The notes under the pieces are model-generated. The model made no database searches. It had not been told where the DNA came from and saw only the letters and a list, made by a program, of their open reading frames with translations. From assembly GCA_022825385.1 (NCBI GenBank), contig JAJDWX010000022.1, forward strand, positions 1 through 64,000: a DNA stretch of 64,000 nt, read 5' to 3'. The DNA is from Rhodothermales bacterium. GTDB lineage: Bacteria; Bacteroidota; Rhodothermia; Rhodothermales; VXPQ01. Shown here piece by piece: positions 46,361 to 57,131 of this stretch. Numbering within the stretch: the stretch's first letter is position 1; every line of letters starts with the position of its first letter. A program made the position numbers and the translations under genes.

Positions 46361-46681
46361 ATGCAGGACACGGAGAACCAGCAGGTAGACAATCAGCTGA
46401 ACATAGAACTGGATGAGAAAACCGCGGAAGGCGTCTACGCCAACCTGGTGATGATTTCTCATTCTCCCGAGGAATTCATTCTGGATTTTATCCGGGTGAT
46501 GCCCGGCGTTCCGACGGCCCGCGTCAAAAACCGGGTCATCGTTACGCCGCCCCATGCGCGCAGGTTGTTGCGGGCGCTCCGGGACAACATCGACAAGTAC
46601 GAGGCGAGCCACGGCGAAATCGAGGAGCGGGAGCAGCCGGGACAGCCCGTTCGGTTCGGAGGCGTCGCCGGGCAAGCGTAG
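46361..46681 (+). CDS. DUF3467 family protein
   Basis: A 106-residue protein with a strong GGAGG site upstream. The pattern 'NIELDEKTAEGVYANLVMIS', 'SPEEFILDFIRVMPG', 'RVIVTPPHARRLLRAL' identifies DUF3467, a small cytoplasmic family of unknown function common in Bacteroidota and other bacteria. There is no signal peptide. It sits 72 bp after the iol operon and is convergent with the LptG-like gene. No link to inositol metabolism is implied. Confidence 0.8.
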   Translation: MQDTENQQVDNQLNIELDEKTAEGVYANLVMISHSPEEFILDFIRVMPGVPTARVKNRVIVTPPHARRLLRALRDNIDKYEASHGEIEEREQPGQPVRFGGVAGQA

Positions 46682-46701
46682 GCGAGGGCGCTCTTTCGCG
46701 C

Positions 46702-47784
46702 TTAGTGTCGCGCCCGCGCGAGCAGCGCCGCGCCGCCCGCGAGGAACAGAACGTGGGGCAGCCATACCGCCGCCGCCGGGGGCAGGACGCCCGTGTATCC
46801 GAGCGGCTCGGCGATCTGCTGCGCGGCAAGGTACAGGAAGGCCACAAAGAGGCCCAGGCCGATCTGCATCGCTTGTCCGCCTCGCCGCCGCGTGGCCGCG
46901 AGCGGCATCCCGATCAGGACAAGGATCAGGTTTGCGCAAGGCCAGGCGAACTTGGCGTAATACCCGACTTGCGCGCGTTCGAGGCCGCTGGCCCCGGACC
47001 GCTTGACGTCCCGGATGTATCTTGCCGCGGCGGGGATCGTCATGGACTCTACGTCCCGTTCGGTGCGGGCAAGGTCGCGGGGCAGGATGGTCAGCGCCGT
47101 GTCGATTCGGGCCCGCGTCTCGCGGGTTTCGATTCCGCCGTCGAACGTGCGTACGACGGGCTGGTGGATGCGCCAGATTGCGAGGGAATCCACCCAGCCC
47201 ATGCGCAGCCCGTCGATGCGCCGCACCAGCTGGTTCTGGTCGTTGAAATGCTGCAGGGAGACGCGGTGGGCCGTTTCGTTGCGCCGGTCGTAATATCCGA
47301 GCGAGAGGTAGGATCCTGGCTGGTATTGCCGGTGTATATTGTTCGTTTCGACCACCCGGGGCGCGTCTTTAAGGAACCGCATCTCGAATTCCAGCACGGT
47401 TCGGTTCGTTTCCGGAACGACCCATCCATTGAACCAGAACATGCAGACGGTTACGGCGAGGCCCGTGGCGAGATAGGGGGCCAGCAGCCGATAGAGGGAA
47501 ACCCCGCTGGTTTGCAGCGCGGAGAGCTGCAGGCTCTGGGACAAATGACCGGTCAGGTATACGCAGGCGAGGAAAAGCGCCAGCGGCGCCGTAAGGCGGG
47601 CGATTTCCGGGACGTAATTGGGGTAATAGACGCCGAAAACTTCGCGCATCGTTGCGCCGCGGTCCAGGAAATCGTCAATGAATTCCACGTAATGCAGCAC
47701 GATGAAAAACACGACCAGCACGGCTATGAGCGTAGCGAAACTGCGCAAAAGCCGGAAAATAATATGAAAGTCGAATCGGTTCAC
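46702..47784 (-). CDS. LptF/LptG-family (YjgP/YjgQ) permease
   Basis: A 360-residue inner-membrane protein with GTG start. The N-terminal helices ('FATLIAVLVVFFIVLHYVEF', 'LTAPLALFLACVYLTGHL') are followed by a periplasmic jellyroll-like region. Three further helices close the protein ('FAWPCANLILVLIGMPLAA', 'GLGLFVAFLYLAAQQI', 'WLPHVLFLAGGAAL'). LptF/G form the ABC transporter membrane part that extracts lipopolysaccharide for transport to the LptD protein encoded 3 kb away. It is closer to LptG by general layout, but F versus G is not decided. Confidence 0.88.
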   Translation of the reverse strand: MNRFDFHIIFRLLRSFATLIAVLVVFFIVLHYVEFIDDFLDRGATMREVFGVYYPNYVPEIARLTAPLALFLACVYLTGHLSQSLQLSALQTSGVSLYRLLAPYLATGLAVTVCMFWFNGWVVPETNRTVLEFEMRFLKDAPRVVETNNIHRQYQPGSYLSLGYYDRRNETAHRVSLQHFNDQNQLVRRIDGLRMGWVDSLAIWRIHQPVVRTFDGGIETRETRARIDTALTILPRDLARTERDVESMTIPAAARYIRDVKRSGASGLERAQVGYYAKFAWPCANLILVLIGMPLAATRRRGGQAMQIGLGLFVAFLYLAAQQIAEPLGYTGVLPPAAAVWLPHVLFLAGGAALLARARH

Positions 47785-47880
47785 GGGGACTTTACAGCGC
47801 GCGGGATGGATTCTTCGAGCGCATGCCGTAGTTTATGGGCGCTTCTGTCATCACATACTGGAATTTAGGGTATACGCACG

Positions 47881-49062
47881 ATGAAACTGCACGAATATCA
47901 GGCACGGGACATTCTCGAAGGATACGGCGTGGCCGTACAGCCGGGCCGCGTGGCCCGCACGGCGGACGAAGCGGCGCTTGCCGCAAAAGCGTTGCAGGAG
48001 GAGCAGGGGACCTCCGTGTTCGTCGTGAAGGCGCAGATTCATGCAGGCGGACGCGGCAAGGGCGGGGGCGTCAAACTGGCGAACGGGCTGGACGAGGCGC
48101 GCGCGCGGGCGGAGGCCATGCTGGGCATGCAACTGGTTACGCCGCAAACCGGTCCCGCCGGACAGAAGGTGCGGACCGTGCTGGTCGCCGCCGCCGCCGA
48201 CATCGAACAGGAATACTATGTGGGCGTAACGCTGGACCGGGCGCGCGCGATGCCCGTAATCATGGTTTCCACGGAGGGGGGCGTAGAGATCGAAAAAGTG
48301 GCGGAGGAAACCCCGGAAAAAATATTTCGGATATGGGTGGACCCGCTCGCCGGATTGCGGCCGTTTCAGGCCCGGGCGGCGGCGTTTGCCTTGCAGCTTG
48401 AAGGGGACGCTTTCAAGCAGGGCGTTCGGTTCGTTGAGGCCCTGTACCGGGCGTACGAGGGCATAGACGCCTCGCTGGCGGAAATCAATCCGCTCGTGCG
48501 GACGGCGAGCGGGGAGCTCCTGGCCCTGGACGCCAAGATCAACCTGGACGACAATGCCCTCTATCGTCAAAAAGACCTTGCTGCGCTCCGCGACATACAC
48601 GAAGAGGATCCGCTGGAGGTCGAGGCCGGGGAGCATCGGCTCAACTACATCCGCCTCGACGGCGACGTAGGGTGCATGGTGAACGGCGCGGGCCTGGCCA
48701 TGGCGACCATGGACATGATCAAGCTGGCCGGGGGCGAGCCGGCCAACTTTCTGGACGTGGGCGGCTCGGCGGACGTGCATACCGTGGAGCAGGGGTTCCG
48801 GATTATCCTGAAAGACCCTAACGTCAAGGCGGTGCTGGTCAATATCTTTGGGGGGATCGTCCGGTGCGACCGGGTGGCGGCAGGCATTGCGGAGGCGGCG
48901 TCCAAAGTGGACATTGCGGTTCCCCTCATCGTGCGCCTTCAGGGGACCAATGCCGAAGAAGGGCAGAAGATACTCAAGGAAAGCGGCCTGAAGCTGGAAA
49001 CGGCCGTGTTGCTGAAGGAAGCCGCCGCCAGGGTTACGCAGGCGCTCCGCGGCGCGGCGTAA
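47881..49062 (+). CDS. sucC: Succinate-CoA ligase (ADP-forming) subunit beta
   Basis: A 393-residue ATP-grasp protein, the usual length. It begins 'MKLHEYQARDILEGYGVAV' and has 'VKAQIHAGGRGKGGGVKLA', 'EINPLVRTASGELLALDAKI' and 'FLDVGGSADVHTVEQGFRII', the standard SucC motifs. It couples succinyl-CoA cleavage to ATP formation in the TCA cycle with SucD, which is not adjacent. It is divergent from the LptG-like gene with about 96 bp between starts. Confidence 0.97.
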   Translation: MKLHEYQARDILEGYGVAVQPGRVARTADEAALAAKALQEEQGTSVFVVKAQIHAGGRGKGGGVKLANGLDEARARAEAMLGMQLVTPQTGPAGQKVRTVLVAAAADIEQEYYVGVTLDRARAMPVIMVSTEGGVEIEKVAEETPEKIFRIWVDPLAGLRPFQARAAAFALQLEGDAFKQGVRFVEALYRAYEGIDASLAEINPLVRTASGELLALDAKINLDDNALYRQKDLAALRDIHEEDPLEVEAGEHRLNYIRLDGDVGCMVNGAGLAMATMDMIKLAGGEPANFLDVGGSADVHTVEQGFRIILKDPNVKAVLVNIFGGIVRCDRVAAGIAEAASKVDIAVPLIVRLQGTNAEEGQKILKESGLKLETAVLLKEAAARVTQALRGAA

Positions 49063-49122
49063 GATGCGTTCCCTGTTTGCGCGTCCGCCTGATCGCTTTT
49101 CGCATGCGACGAATACGACAAC

Positions 49123-50163
49123 GTGGCGAATACGACCGCTCGGCCTGTTGAATCGATTGTGACGCTGGAGAGCGTTACGAAGCGGTATGGCGCTACCGTG
49201 GCGGCGGACGACGTATCGCTACAGGTGAGGGCGGGCGAATTCTTTTCGTTGCTGGGGCCGTCCGGGTGCGGCAAGACGACGCTGCTGCGCATGATCGGAG
49301 GGTTCGAACGGCCCGACGCCGGCGTGGTGCGCATTGCGGGCCGGGATATGACGACGGCGCCTCCCCGCCGCAGGCCCACGGCCATGGTGTTTCAGAACTA
49401 CGCGCTTTTCCCCAACATGACGGTGGGGGAGAATGTGGCCTACGGCCTGCGCGTACGCAAGACGCCGCTGGCGCAGCGGCGGGAGCGCGTCCGCGAAGCG
49501 CTTCGGCGGGTCGAGATGCAGGCGCTGGAAGACCGCCCCGTTACGGCGCTTTCCGGGGGACAGCAGCAACGGGTCGCGCTGGCCCGGGCGGTGGCCGTCG
49601 AGCCGGACGTATTGCTTTTCGACGAACCGCTTTCGAATCTCGACATTGCGCTGCGCGAGCAGACGCGCCGGGAGCTCAAAGTGCTTCAGGATCGCCTGGG
49701 CATTACCAGTATTTATGTGACCCACGATCAGCAGGAGGCGCTTGCGTTGTCGGATCGGATTGGCGTGATGCGGGCCGGACGGCTGGTGCAGTCGGGCGAG
49801 CCCGAGCGCCTGTACCGGGAACCGCAGACCGCTTATGTGGCCGAGTTTCTGGGGGGAAGCAATATCGTGCGGGACCCGCGGCTGGCGGCGCGGCTGGCGC
49901 CGGGGGAAACGCCGCCGCCGGGTTGCGCGCTGGCCATTCGCCCGGAGCATTTCGAGGCGTCCGCCGAGGGCGTCGAGGCCCGCCTCGTAAGCAGGCAATT
50001 TCTCGGAACGCTCACCGAATGGTGGGTGGAGATGGACGGCCATCGCCTGCGCGCATGGGTGGACCCGCAGGAACCCGTTTCGGAGGTCGTGACCTTGCGG
50101 CCCTCGTCCGTGCGATGGGTCCTCGACGATACGCAAGGCGCCGGCCCGCCGGACGTTGCATGA
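49123..50163 (+). CDS. ABC transporter ATP-binding protein (PotA/FbpC/UgpC-like, TOBE domain), orphan
   Basis: A 346-residue ABC ATPase beginning with GTG. Walker A is GPSGCGKTTLL, then 'FQNYALFPNMTV' (Q-loop), LSGGQQQRVALARA (signature), 'LLFDEPLSNLDIALRE' (Walker B, D-loop) and 'YVTHDQQEAL' (H-loop). The C-terminal 100 residues form a TOBE domain ('ALAIRPEHFEA'), the type used by spermidine, iron and sugar importers. No permease or binding protein lies nearby, so substrate and partners are unknown. It is convergent with the lptD-like gene. Confidence 0.85.
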   Translation: MANTTARPVESIVTLESVTKRYGATVAADDVSLQVRAGEFFSLLGPSGCGKTTLLRMIGGFERPDAGVVRIAGRDMTTAPPRRRPTAMVFQNYALFPNMTVGENVAYGLRVRKTPLAQRRERVREALRRVEMQALEDRPVTALSGGQQQRVALARAVAVEPDVLLFDEPLSNLDIALREQTRRELKVLQDRLGITSIYVTHDQQEALALSDRIGVMRAGRLVQSGEPERLYREPQTAYVAEFLGGSNIVRDPRLAARLAPGETPPPGCALAIRPEHFEASAEGVEARLVSRQFLGTLTEWWVEMDGHRLRAWVDPQEPVSEVVTLRPSSVRWVLDDTQGAGPPDVA

Positions 50164-50189
50164 GTTTCAGGGCTTGATCCGCGTATCCT

Positions 50190-52769
50190 TTAGTTCCGCA
50201 GCCGTCCGAACCGCCCCCGGACGTCGGAACGCGGTTGCCGCAGGCGCAGCAGGTCGCGCAGTTGCCCGCTTTTTACGTGCAGGTCGAAGCTGTAGGACTG
50301 GTAGGGACCGAACGGCACCCAGTTGATGGCCATTTCCCAGCAATCGAAATCGCGGAAAACGGACAAACTCGTGTAAATCAGTTTTTTCGCCTCGAAATCG
50401 TATCCGGAGCGCCCTTGCACTTTCCAGTTCGGCGTCAGGTTGAAATCGATGTTGGCGTTCACCGCCGCCGTGCGCCGGGATTCGCCCAGCGGTTTGGAAT
50501 AGTTGTAACTGAAGTCCAGGCGCAGGGACCATGGAATGGCGAAGTCGGCGTAGCTGTCCGCCGCGCCCGAATACGGGGAGCCGAACGCGCCGTTTCCGAT
50601 GGGCAGGCCCCCGCCGGGGATGTTTGCTCCCGCGGGCAGATTGCGAGAGCGCAGCTGGTTGAAGGGGCGAGCCGGTCCGGTTTGCTCGCTTTGGAACGAC
50701 GTATTCAGACTGGCCCTGAACGAGGTCGTTCGCAGGGGGAACCAGGGCCGTTCGGAAAAGAGGGATTGGCTAACGACCCGGGTGCGCTCCGCATTCAGGG
50801 CGTAGGGGGAAAACGTCGCGCCTGCGTTCAGGCTCAGATTGCGCGCGATGCGCGTACGCGCGTTCATGCGCAGATCGCCCAGTTTCAAGGAATCGGCGGC
50901 GAAATTGTAGCCCGTGGCCAGCCCCATATTCAGTAGTTGCACGACCTTTCTTTGCTCGGTCCCGGCGCTATCGGCGGAGACGTATCGGGTTTCGAATACG
51001 TTATCCACCGAAAAGCGCATGCTTTTTTGGCCGGAGCGCTGTACGCCGGGGACAAGCGCATAGCGTTGGCTTGCGCCGTTCGCATCCGTGTAGGAGGCCG
51101 TATAGCCCCAGGCGTCCGCGTAAAAGTCTGGCTGGTAACTGAAACTCGCGCTGGGGCGGACGGTATGGCGCAGGCCGTCCAGCGGCCCGATGCGGAAGGG
51201 GAAAATCCCGTAGAACGTGGTATTCGCGGAAACGCCGGTCGAAAATTGCCGCAGCGCAAGGAAATCCGGCGTTTTTTCGACGGCGAGGGTGCCTTCGTCG
51301 TCCAGCCGCCGTCGTTCGGTCTGGATAAACCAGTCTTCCGTGTATCGGAGGTTCGGGACGATATGGATGGGCAAGCTTCTGGAAAGGGCGGGCAGCCCGG
51401 CGCCTATGTTCATGCGATGCGCCGCCTTGAACGCGAAGGGTTCCGACCCGCCTGTGGCTTCCCGGTATTTCGAGGGCGAGAGGAGCGCTTCGTACCAGGC
51501 GATATCCGTCGATTCGTTCGGAACGAAATTATACCGGTTGTCCGCGTTCAGGCTGTAGTCGTACGTGATGCGTTCGTACCATCGGTCCCGGCCTCCTTGC
51601 GCGCGCGCAAACGGTTTGCGGGTGTTCTGCCGGAAGGTGAGGCTGGGCAACACCACGCGCACCGAGCCGTTGTCGAGGTTTTGCTGGTGACTCAGGTTCA
51701 GGGACAGGTTGCGTCCCGCATTGCGCCAGGTTTTGCTGAATCCCGCGCTCGACTGCACGGTTTGCCGGACGCGGTCGTCGTATTGTTCCGACGAGGTGCG
51801 CAGGTAACTGGACGAGGACAGGTCGATGTTCGCGCGGAGGCGGGCCGTGGGACTCAGTTCCTGATTGTGCGTCCAGCGCAGTCGGCCCGTGCCGAATTCC
51901 GAGAAGTCGGGGTCGCCTTTTTCGCCGTTTCGGTTTTGCAGATAGTCCACGACAATCTGCCCGGAATAGCGGTATCGCTTTGCATACCGGAACTGCGGCG
52001 TGACCTGAAAACTTCCCCGCGTCCACAGGCCGAACTCCAGTTGGGCGTCCATATAATCGTTTATAGCCTGGTACCATCCCCAGTTGCGCAGGTAAAAGCC
52101 GCGCTCGTCTTCTCCGTAGCGCGGGGGCAAGGGGCCGCTGCGCCGTCCTTCGCGGGCCGGCACGAAGCCGAACGGCAGCCACAGCGGCGTCGGGATATTA
52201 AACAGGTACAGGCGAATCGGTCCCGTGTAGATCCATTCCTGGTTCACGACTTTCATTTTGTCCGACCGGAGCGAGTACGACGGATCGTCCAGGCATTCGC
52301 AGGTCGTATAGGCTCCGTCTGCGATGTACAACGTGCTGTCTTCTCCGACTTTCACCACGTCGGCCCGAATGAATCCCTCGTCCAGCGTGGTGCGCGCGCC
52401 GGTTACCCGTCCTCGTTCCGTGGCGGCGTTGAAGGCGATTTCGGTTCCTTCGAAGGTTTCCTCGCCCTGCGTGAAAGAGGGCCTGCCGACCGCGCCGCTA
52501 TCGCTTTGGAGTCCGGACGCGCGCAGTTCGTCCTGGTCAAAAAGCATATCTATGCGAAATGCGTATAGTTCGGCCTCTTTGTATGCAATTTTTGCATAGT
52601 TGTATAAATTGCCCACGTCGTTGCCTTCCCGAAAGGAAATAATCAGGGAATCCCTGGCGGAAAACCGGATGGGCGCGTCCGTTTGCTGGGCCAGACACGG
52701 AAGGGACCCGGCAGCGCCTGCAAGGCAAAGCAGCAAAGCAAGAAGCGGTCGGCGGCGAACCCTGAACAT
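50190..52769 (-). CDS. LptD-like LPS-assembly outer membrane protein
   Basis: An 859-residue protein from the ATG at 52769. A signal peptide ('RRPLLALLLCLAGAAGSLPC') is followed by a periplasmic OstA-like beta-jellyroll ('EETFEGTEIAFNAATERGRV', 'DSTLYIADGAYTTCECLDDP'), the 'YLFNIPTPLWLPFGFVPA' segment typical of Bacteroidota LptD homologues, and a long beta-barrel with alternating aromatic strands ending in 'YSFDLHVKSGQLRDLLRLRQ'. It should insert lipopolysaccharide into the outer leaflet, together with LptE and the LptFG transporter. The cysteine arrangement of Proteobacterial LptD is not conserved. Confidence 0.82.
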   Translation of the reverse strand: MFRVRRRPLLALLLCLAGAAGSLPCLAQQTDAPIRFSARDSLIISFREGNDVGNLYNYAKIAYKEAELYAFRIDMLFDQDELRASGLQSDSGAVGRPSFTQGEETFEGTEIAFNAATERGRVTGARTTLDEGFIRADVVKVGEDSTLYIADGAYTTCECLDDPSYSLRSDKMKVVNQEWIYTGPIRLYLFNIPTPLWLPFGFVPAREGRRSGPLPPRYGEDERGFYLRNWGWYQAINDYMDAQLEFGLWTRGSFQVTPQFRYAKRYRYSGQIVVDYLQNRNGEKGDPDFSEFGTGRLRWTHNQELSPTARLRANIDLSSSSYLRTSSEQYDDRVRQTVQSSAGFSKTWRNAGRNLSLNLSHQQNLDNGSVRVVLPSLTFRQNTRKPFARAQGGRDRWYERITYDYSLNADNRYNFVPNESTDIAWYEALLSPSKYREATGGSEPFAFKAAHRMNIGAGLPALSRSLPIHIVPNLRYTEDWFIQTERRRLDDEGTLAVEKTPDFLALRQFSTGVSANTTFYGIFPFRIGPLDGLRHTVRPSASFSYQPDFYADAWGYTASYTDANGASQRYALVPGVQRSGQKSMRFSVDNVFETRYVSADSAGTEQRKVVQLLNMGLATGYNFAADSLKLGDLRMNARTRIARNLSLNAGATFSPYALNAERTRVVSQSLFSERPWFPLRTTSFRASLNTSFQSEQTGPARPFNQLRSRNLPAGANIPGGGLPIGNGAFGSPYSGAADSYADFAIPWSLRLDFSYNYSKPLGESRRTAAVNANIDFNLTPNWKVQGRSGYDFEAKKLIYTSLSVFRDFDCWEMAINWVPFGPYQSYSFDLHVKSGQLRDLLRLRQPRSDVRGRFGRLRN

Positions 52770-52831
52770 AAGGACGTCAACGGTCGCGAAAAAGGGCGGA
52801 TGCGAACATGCGGGGCCGCCGGACGTCGCAG

Positions 52832-53821
52832 CTACGCAGGCGACTTGCCCGCCTTTTCGTCGAGAAACTGAAAGACCAGATGGGCGGCTCCAAGCATACC
52901 GGCTTCGTTGCCGAGGGTTTCTCGCGCGATTTCTATCGCGTCCCGATGGTCTGGAATCACGTATTCCCGAACGCTTTTCCGGGCCGCGTCGATGATGAAA
53001 TCCCCCGCCGCCGAAAGTCCGCCGCCCACCACCACCTTGCGTATGTCCAGCAGGTTGATGCATGCGCCAAGCATTACGCCCAGTTTGTGTCCGGCCCATC
53101 CCAGGATTTCCCGGGCCGGTTCGTCGCCGCGGCAAGCCGCCTCGTAGAGCATGAGCGGCGTCAGGTCTTGCAGGTCCTGCCCCGCCATGTCGTGTATGGC
53201 GCTTTCGGGCCGCGTGAGCAATTTGTGGCGTCCGTAACGGGAAAGATATTTCTGGCCAAGGTACGCTTCGATGGAACCCGCAATGCCGTACCGGTCGATG
53301 TCTCCTGCGAAATTAATCGTCATGTGGCCTATTTCGCCCGCCGCGCCGGTGGTTCCGCGAAATATTGTCCGGTCGTGGATAATGGCGCCGCCTACGCCCG
53401 TGCCCAGCGTGATCATGATAAACGAGGGATACGGGCGGCCTCGGCCATAGTGCGCCGAACCCAGCCCGGCGAGATTGGCGTCGTTTTCCACGAATACGGG
53501 AAGGCGTTTCCCCAGGCGCCGTTGCAAGGCTTCCCGGAGATTCACGACGCCCCATCCGGGCAGATTGGGCGGCTGCACGACCGACGTGCGCTCCCAGTTG
53601 ATGGCGCCCGGCGCGCCGATGCCGACGCCGTGGACGGTTTCGTCCGGGGCCTTCGCCGCTATCGAACGAATCAGGTCCGCAATGCGGTCCAGCACATGGT
53701 CGGGCCCATGGACGCCCTCCGTATCGCATGCTTGCTCGACGACGAATCCCTCGTCGCGCCGGACCAGGGCCGCCTTGATCCGCGTTCCTCCGAGGTCGAT
53801 CCCTATTGCCAGTGGATTCAT
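52832..53821 (-). CDS. ROK-family sugar kinase (glucokinase-like)
   Basis: A 329-residue kinase that probably phosphorylates glucose or a related sugar. It has the ATP-binding 'IGIDLGGTRIKAALV', the catalytic Asp in 'VENDANLAGLGSAHYG', the phosphate motif 'ITLGTGVGGAII', 'TTGAAGEIGHM' and 'VVVGGGLSAAGDFI'. The usual ROK zinc motif CxCGxxGCxE is replaced by 'DRYGIAGSIEAYLG', so three Cys ligands are missing and zinc binding via this site is not expected. The neighbouring enolase gene and the GT5 gene a few kb away fit a role in sugar metabolism, but substrate cannot be assigned from sequence. Confidence 0.82.
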   Translation of the reverse strand: MNPLAIGIDLGGTRIKAALVRRDEGFVVEQACDTEGVHGPDHVLDRIADLIRSIAAKAPDETVHGVGIGAPGAINWERTSVVQPPNLPGWGVVNLREALQRRLGKRLPVFVENDANLAGLGSAHYGRGRPYPSFIMITLGTGVGGAIIHDRTIFRGTTGAAGEIGHMTINFAGDIDRYGIAGSIEAYLGQKYLSRYGRHKLLTRPESAIHDMAGQDLQDLTPLMLYEAACRGDEPAREILGWAGHKLGVMLGACINLLDIRKVVVGGGLSAAGDFIIDAARKSVREYVIPDHRDAIEIARETLGNEAGMLGAAHLVFQFLDEKAGKSPA

Positions 53822-53892
53822 GCCAGGCTTCGGCGAAGCGCCGGATTGATGGGGGCGGCGCGTACGCAGGCGCGCAGCGCGGCGGCGGAAAC

Positions 53893-54351
53893 TTACTCGT
53901 CTTCGTCGGGTCGCTCGTCCGTCGCGCGGGCCTCAGATTCCGGCGGGTTTTCCGGGTCGTCTTCTTCGTCTTCGTCGTCTTCGTCGTCTTCGTCGGGCGT
54001 TGCGACCCGGTACACCGTTTCGCCGGGGCGGCGCATCCCGTACTCTTCGCGGGCGATTTTTTCCACGGCTTCGTCGGAGAGCCCTTCGCTCACTTCTTTT
54101 TCGAGTTCCGCAATGTCCGTCCGCAGTTGTTCGTTTTCCTCGCGTACGTCCAGGTATTCGCTGCGCCACGTCATGCGCTTGAGGAGGCTGTGGCTGTCGA
54201 AAAACACGAAGGAGACCACGACGGCGCCCGCAAGAATCCAGAGCAGAACCTTGCGCAGCCGCCGTTTCGCGTCTGCGGACAGGGCCGCCCGGGAGGCGGG
54301 GCCGCCCGGTTCGGAGGGGTTCAGTCCCTGTCTGACGATTTTTTTTCTCAT
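53893..54351 (-). CDS. DivIC/FtsB-type septum formation initiator protein
   Basis: A 152-residue single-pass membrane protein. A short basic cytoplasmic N-terminus precedes a transmembrane helix ('RKVLLWILAGAVVVSFVFFD', about 33-52), a coiled coil ('EENEQLRTDIAELEKEVSEG') and the 'EKIAREEYGMRRPGETVYRV' motif of DivIC/FtsB, the divisome component that partners FtsL and FtsQ. The C-terminal about 35 residues are an unusual acidic run of Asp/Glu encoded by a repeating TCTTCG/TCGTCT tract (53963-54000). The gene lies 20 bp from enolase, the usual order in this group. Confidence 0.8.
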   Translation of the reverse strand: MRKKIVRQGLNPSEPGGPASRAALSADAKRRLRKVLLWILAGAVVVSFVFFDSHSLLKRMTWRSEYLDVREENEQLRTDIAELEKEVSEGLSDEAVEKIAREEYGMRRPGETVYRVATPDEDDEDDEDEEDDPENPPESEARATDERPDEDE

Positions 54352-54370
54352 GGCGCTATGACGCGATGAT

Positions 54371-55693
<1,323 letters not shown>

Positions 55694-55718
55694 TCAGAAT
55701 CGTGCGATCAAGGGTCCG

Positions 55719-57071
55719 TTACGGGGCGCGCACGGTGGTTGTTTCGGCGATCCAGGCGTAGCAGCCGTAATTCACCTGATAGGATTGCCCGGGCTCCCAG
55801 CTTTTGAAGAACAGGGCTTCCTGGTCCGGGAAACTGCGCCGGTACGTAGCGACTTTCTGGTTTGCTTGCGCGGCTACGCTGGAGTCCATGGCCCGGGCCC
55901 GCTCGTAGTAATCCACGGCCAGCCAGTACACGGCCCGGTCTTCCCGCTCGAAACTTCCGCAATTCGATACGGCGGTGGCGTACAGGTCCCCGATGGCGAT
56001 GTAGGCCTGCCCGAAGTTCGCGTCCAGTTGAATGGCTTGCCGGAAAAAGGACCGCGCCTGGGAAACGCCGCCTTCCTGTTGCCGGGCGATCCCCAGGTTG
56101 AACAAAATGTCTCGCCGGACCATCGCGTCCTCGTCGTCGCCAAGCATGGCGAGCGCTTCTTCGTAATAGGACGTGGCCTGCGCGGCGTTGCCGTCCTGCA
56201 GATGCAGTTCCCCAAGGCGGCGGTACGTCAGGGGCGAGGGGTCCATTTCGAGCAGGCGGTCGCCGAGTTCCGCGCCCTCGTCGCGGTAGCCCAGCTCAAG
56301 GTAGATGTCGAATAATTCTGCGGCCACCTCGACGTTCTCCGGGTCTGCTTCGAGCCGCGTCTGGAGGAATTCAAGGCGCTCTTCCGGGGTGCTGAACAGC
56401 GTGTTGCGTATTTCCGTGAGGTAGGCAGCGACGTCCGCATTGTCGGGATAGCATGCTTCCGCCTCGTCGGTCAGGTTTACGGCGCGCTGCTTGTCGCCGT
56501 TGCGGGCGGCGTCGTCGATGATGATGCGGACATAGTATGCGTCGATGTTGCACCCGATCATGGCGTAGACCTCGTTGTAGACCGCCGCGAAGGTCGGCGG
56601 GTCGCCGCTCAGCGCCTGCTGGTGCTCCTGAAGGAAGCGGCCCTTGCTGAGCATCCATTGGGATTCGTCGAACTCGATGGCGCTTTCCTTCATGCGGGCG
56701 ATGGATCGATCGAACCAGACGTAGGCCGAATCGAGGTAGGCCTGCTTGCCCTCTTCGGTTGGCGCTTCCTCGGCCAGCGCGGCGTAGAGTTCCACGGCGC
56801 GTTCGAAATTCCGGTCGTCGTTCCGGGGATAGTCCGCGGCGTTCTCCAGGACCCAGTGGAGGTTGGGGAGCGCGCTCAGATAATTTCTGTTCTTGAAATC
56901 CTCGTAGTAGAGGCTGTAGTGCATGCCTTTGTCCTGGGTGCTCACAGCGTTCGCCTCGTCGGATTGGGCAAGGACAGGCTGCGTCGGTCCGACGGCCCAT
57001 GCAGCCGCAATCAGTAAAAATGCGATGAGGCCCTCGGCGCAAAGAGGGATATGCCTTGCAATGCGTTGCAT
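55719..57071 (-). CDS. Tetratricopeptide-repeat periplasmic/outer-membrane-associated protein
   Basis: A 450-residue protein with a signal peptide ('GLIAFLLIAAAWAVGPTQPV'). It has TPR-like helical repeats, for example 'EVAAELFDIYLELGYRDEGA', 'YRRLGELHLQDGNAAQATSY' and 'GDLYATAVSNCGSFEREDRA'. In this group such proteins act as scaffolds at the envelope, but no specific role can be claimed. It is in the same orientation as enolase and the following outer-membrane protein gene. Confidence 0.72.
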   Translation of the reverse strand: MQRIARHIPLCAEGLIAFLLIAAAWAVGPTQPVLAQSDEANAVSTQDKGMHYSLYYEDFKNRNYLSALPNLHWVLENAADYPRNDDRNFERAVELYAALAEEAPTEEGKQAYLDSAYVWFDRSIARMKESAIEFDESQWMLSKGRFLQEHQQALSGDPPTFAAVYNEVYAMIGCNIDAYYVRIIIDDAARNGDKQRAVNLTDEAEACYPDNADVAAYLTEIRNTLFSTPEERLEFLQTRLEADPENVEVAAELFDIYLELGYRDEGAELGDRLLEMDPSPLTYRRLGELHLQDGNAAQATSYYEEALAMLGDDEDAMVRRDILFNLGIARQQEGGVSQARSFFRQAIQLDANFGQAYIAIGDLYATAVSNCGSFEREDRAVYWLAVDYYERARAMDSSVAAQANQKVATYRRSFPDQEALFFKSWEPGQSYQVNYGCYAWIAETTTVRAP

Positions 57072-57131
57072 GATTAAAGCTCGTCTCGTGAAAAGGAACG
57101 GTCTGCCAATGGTTACGCTACATCCTTGTAA

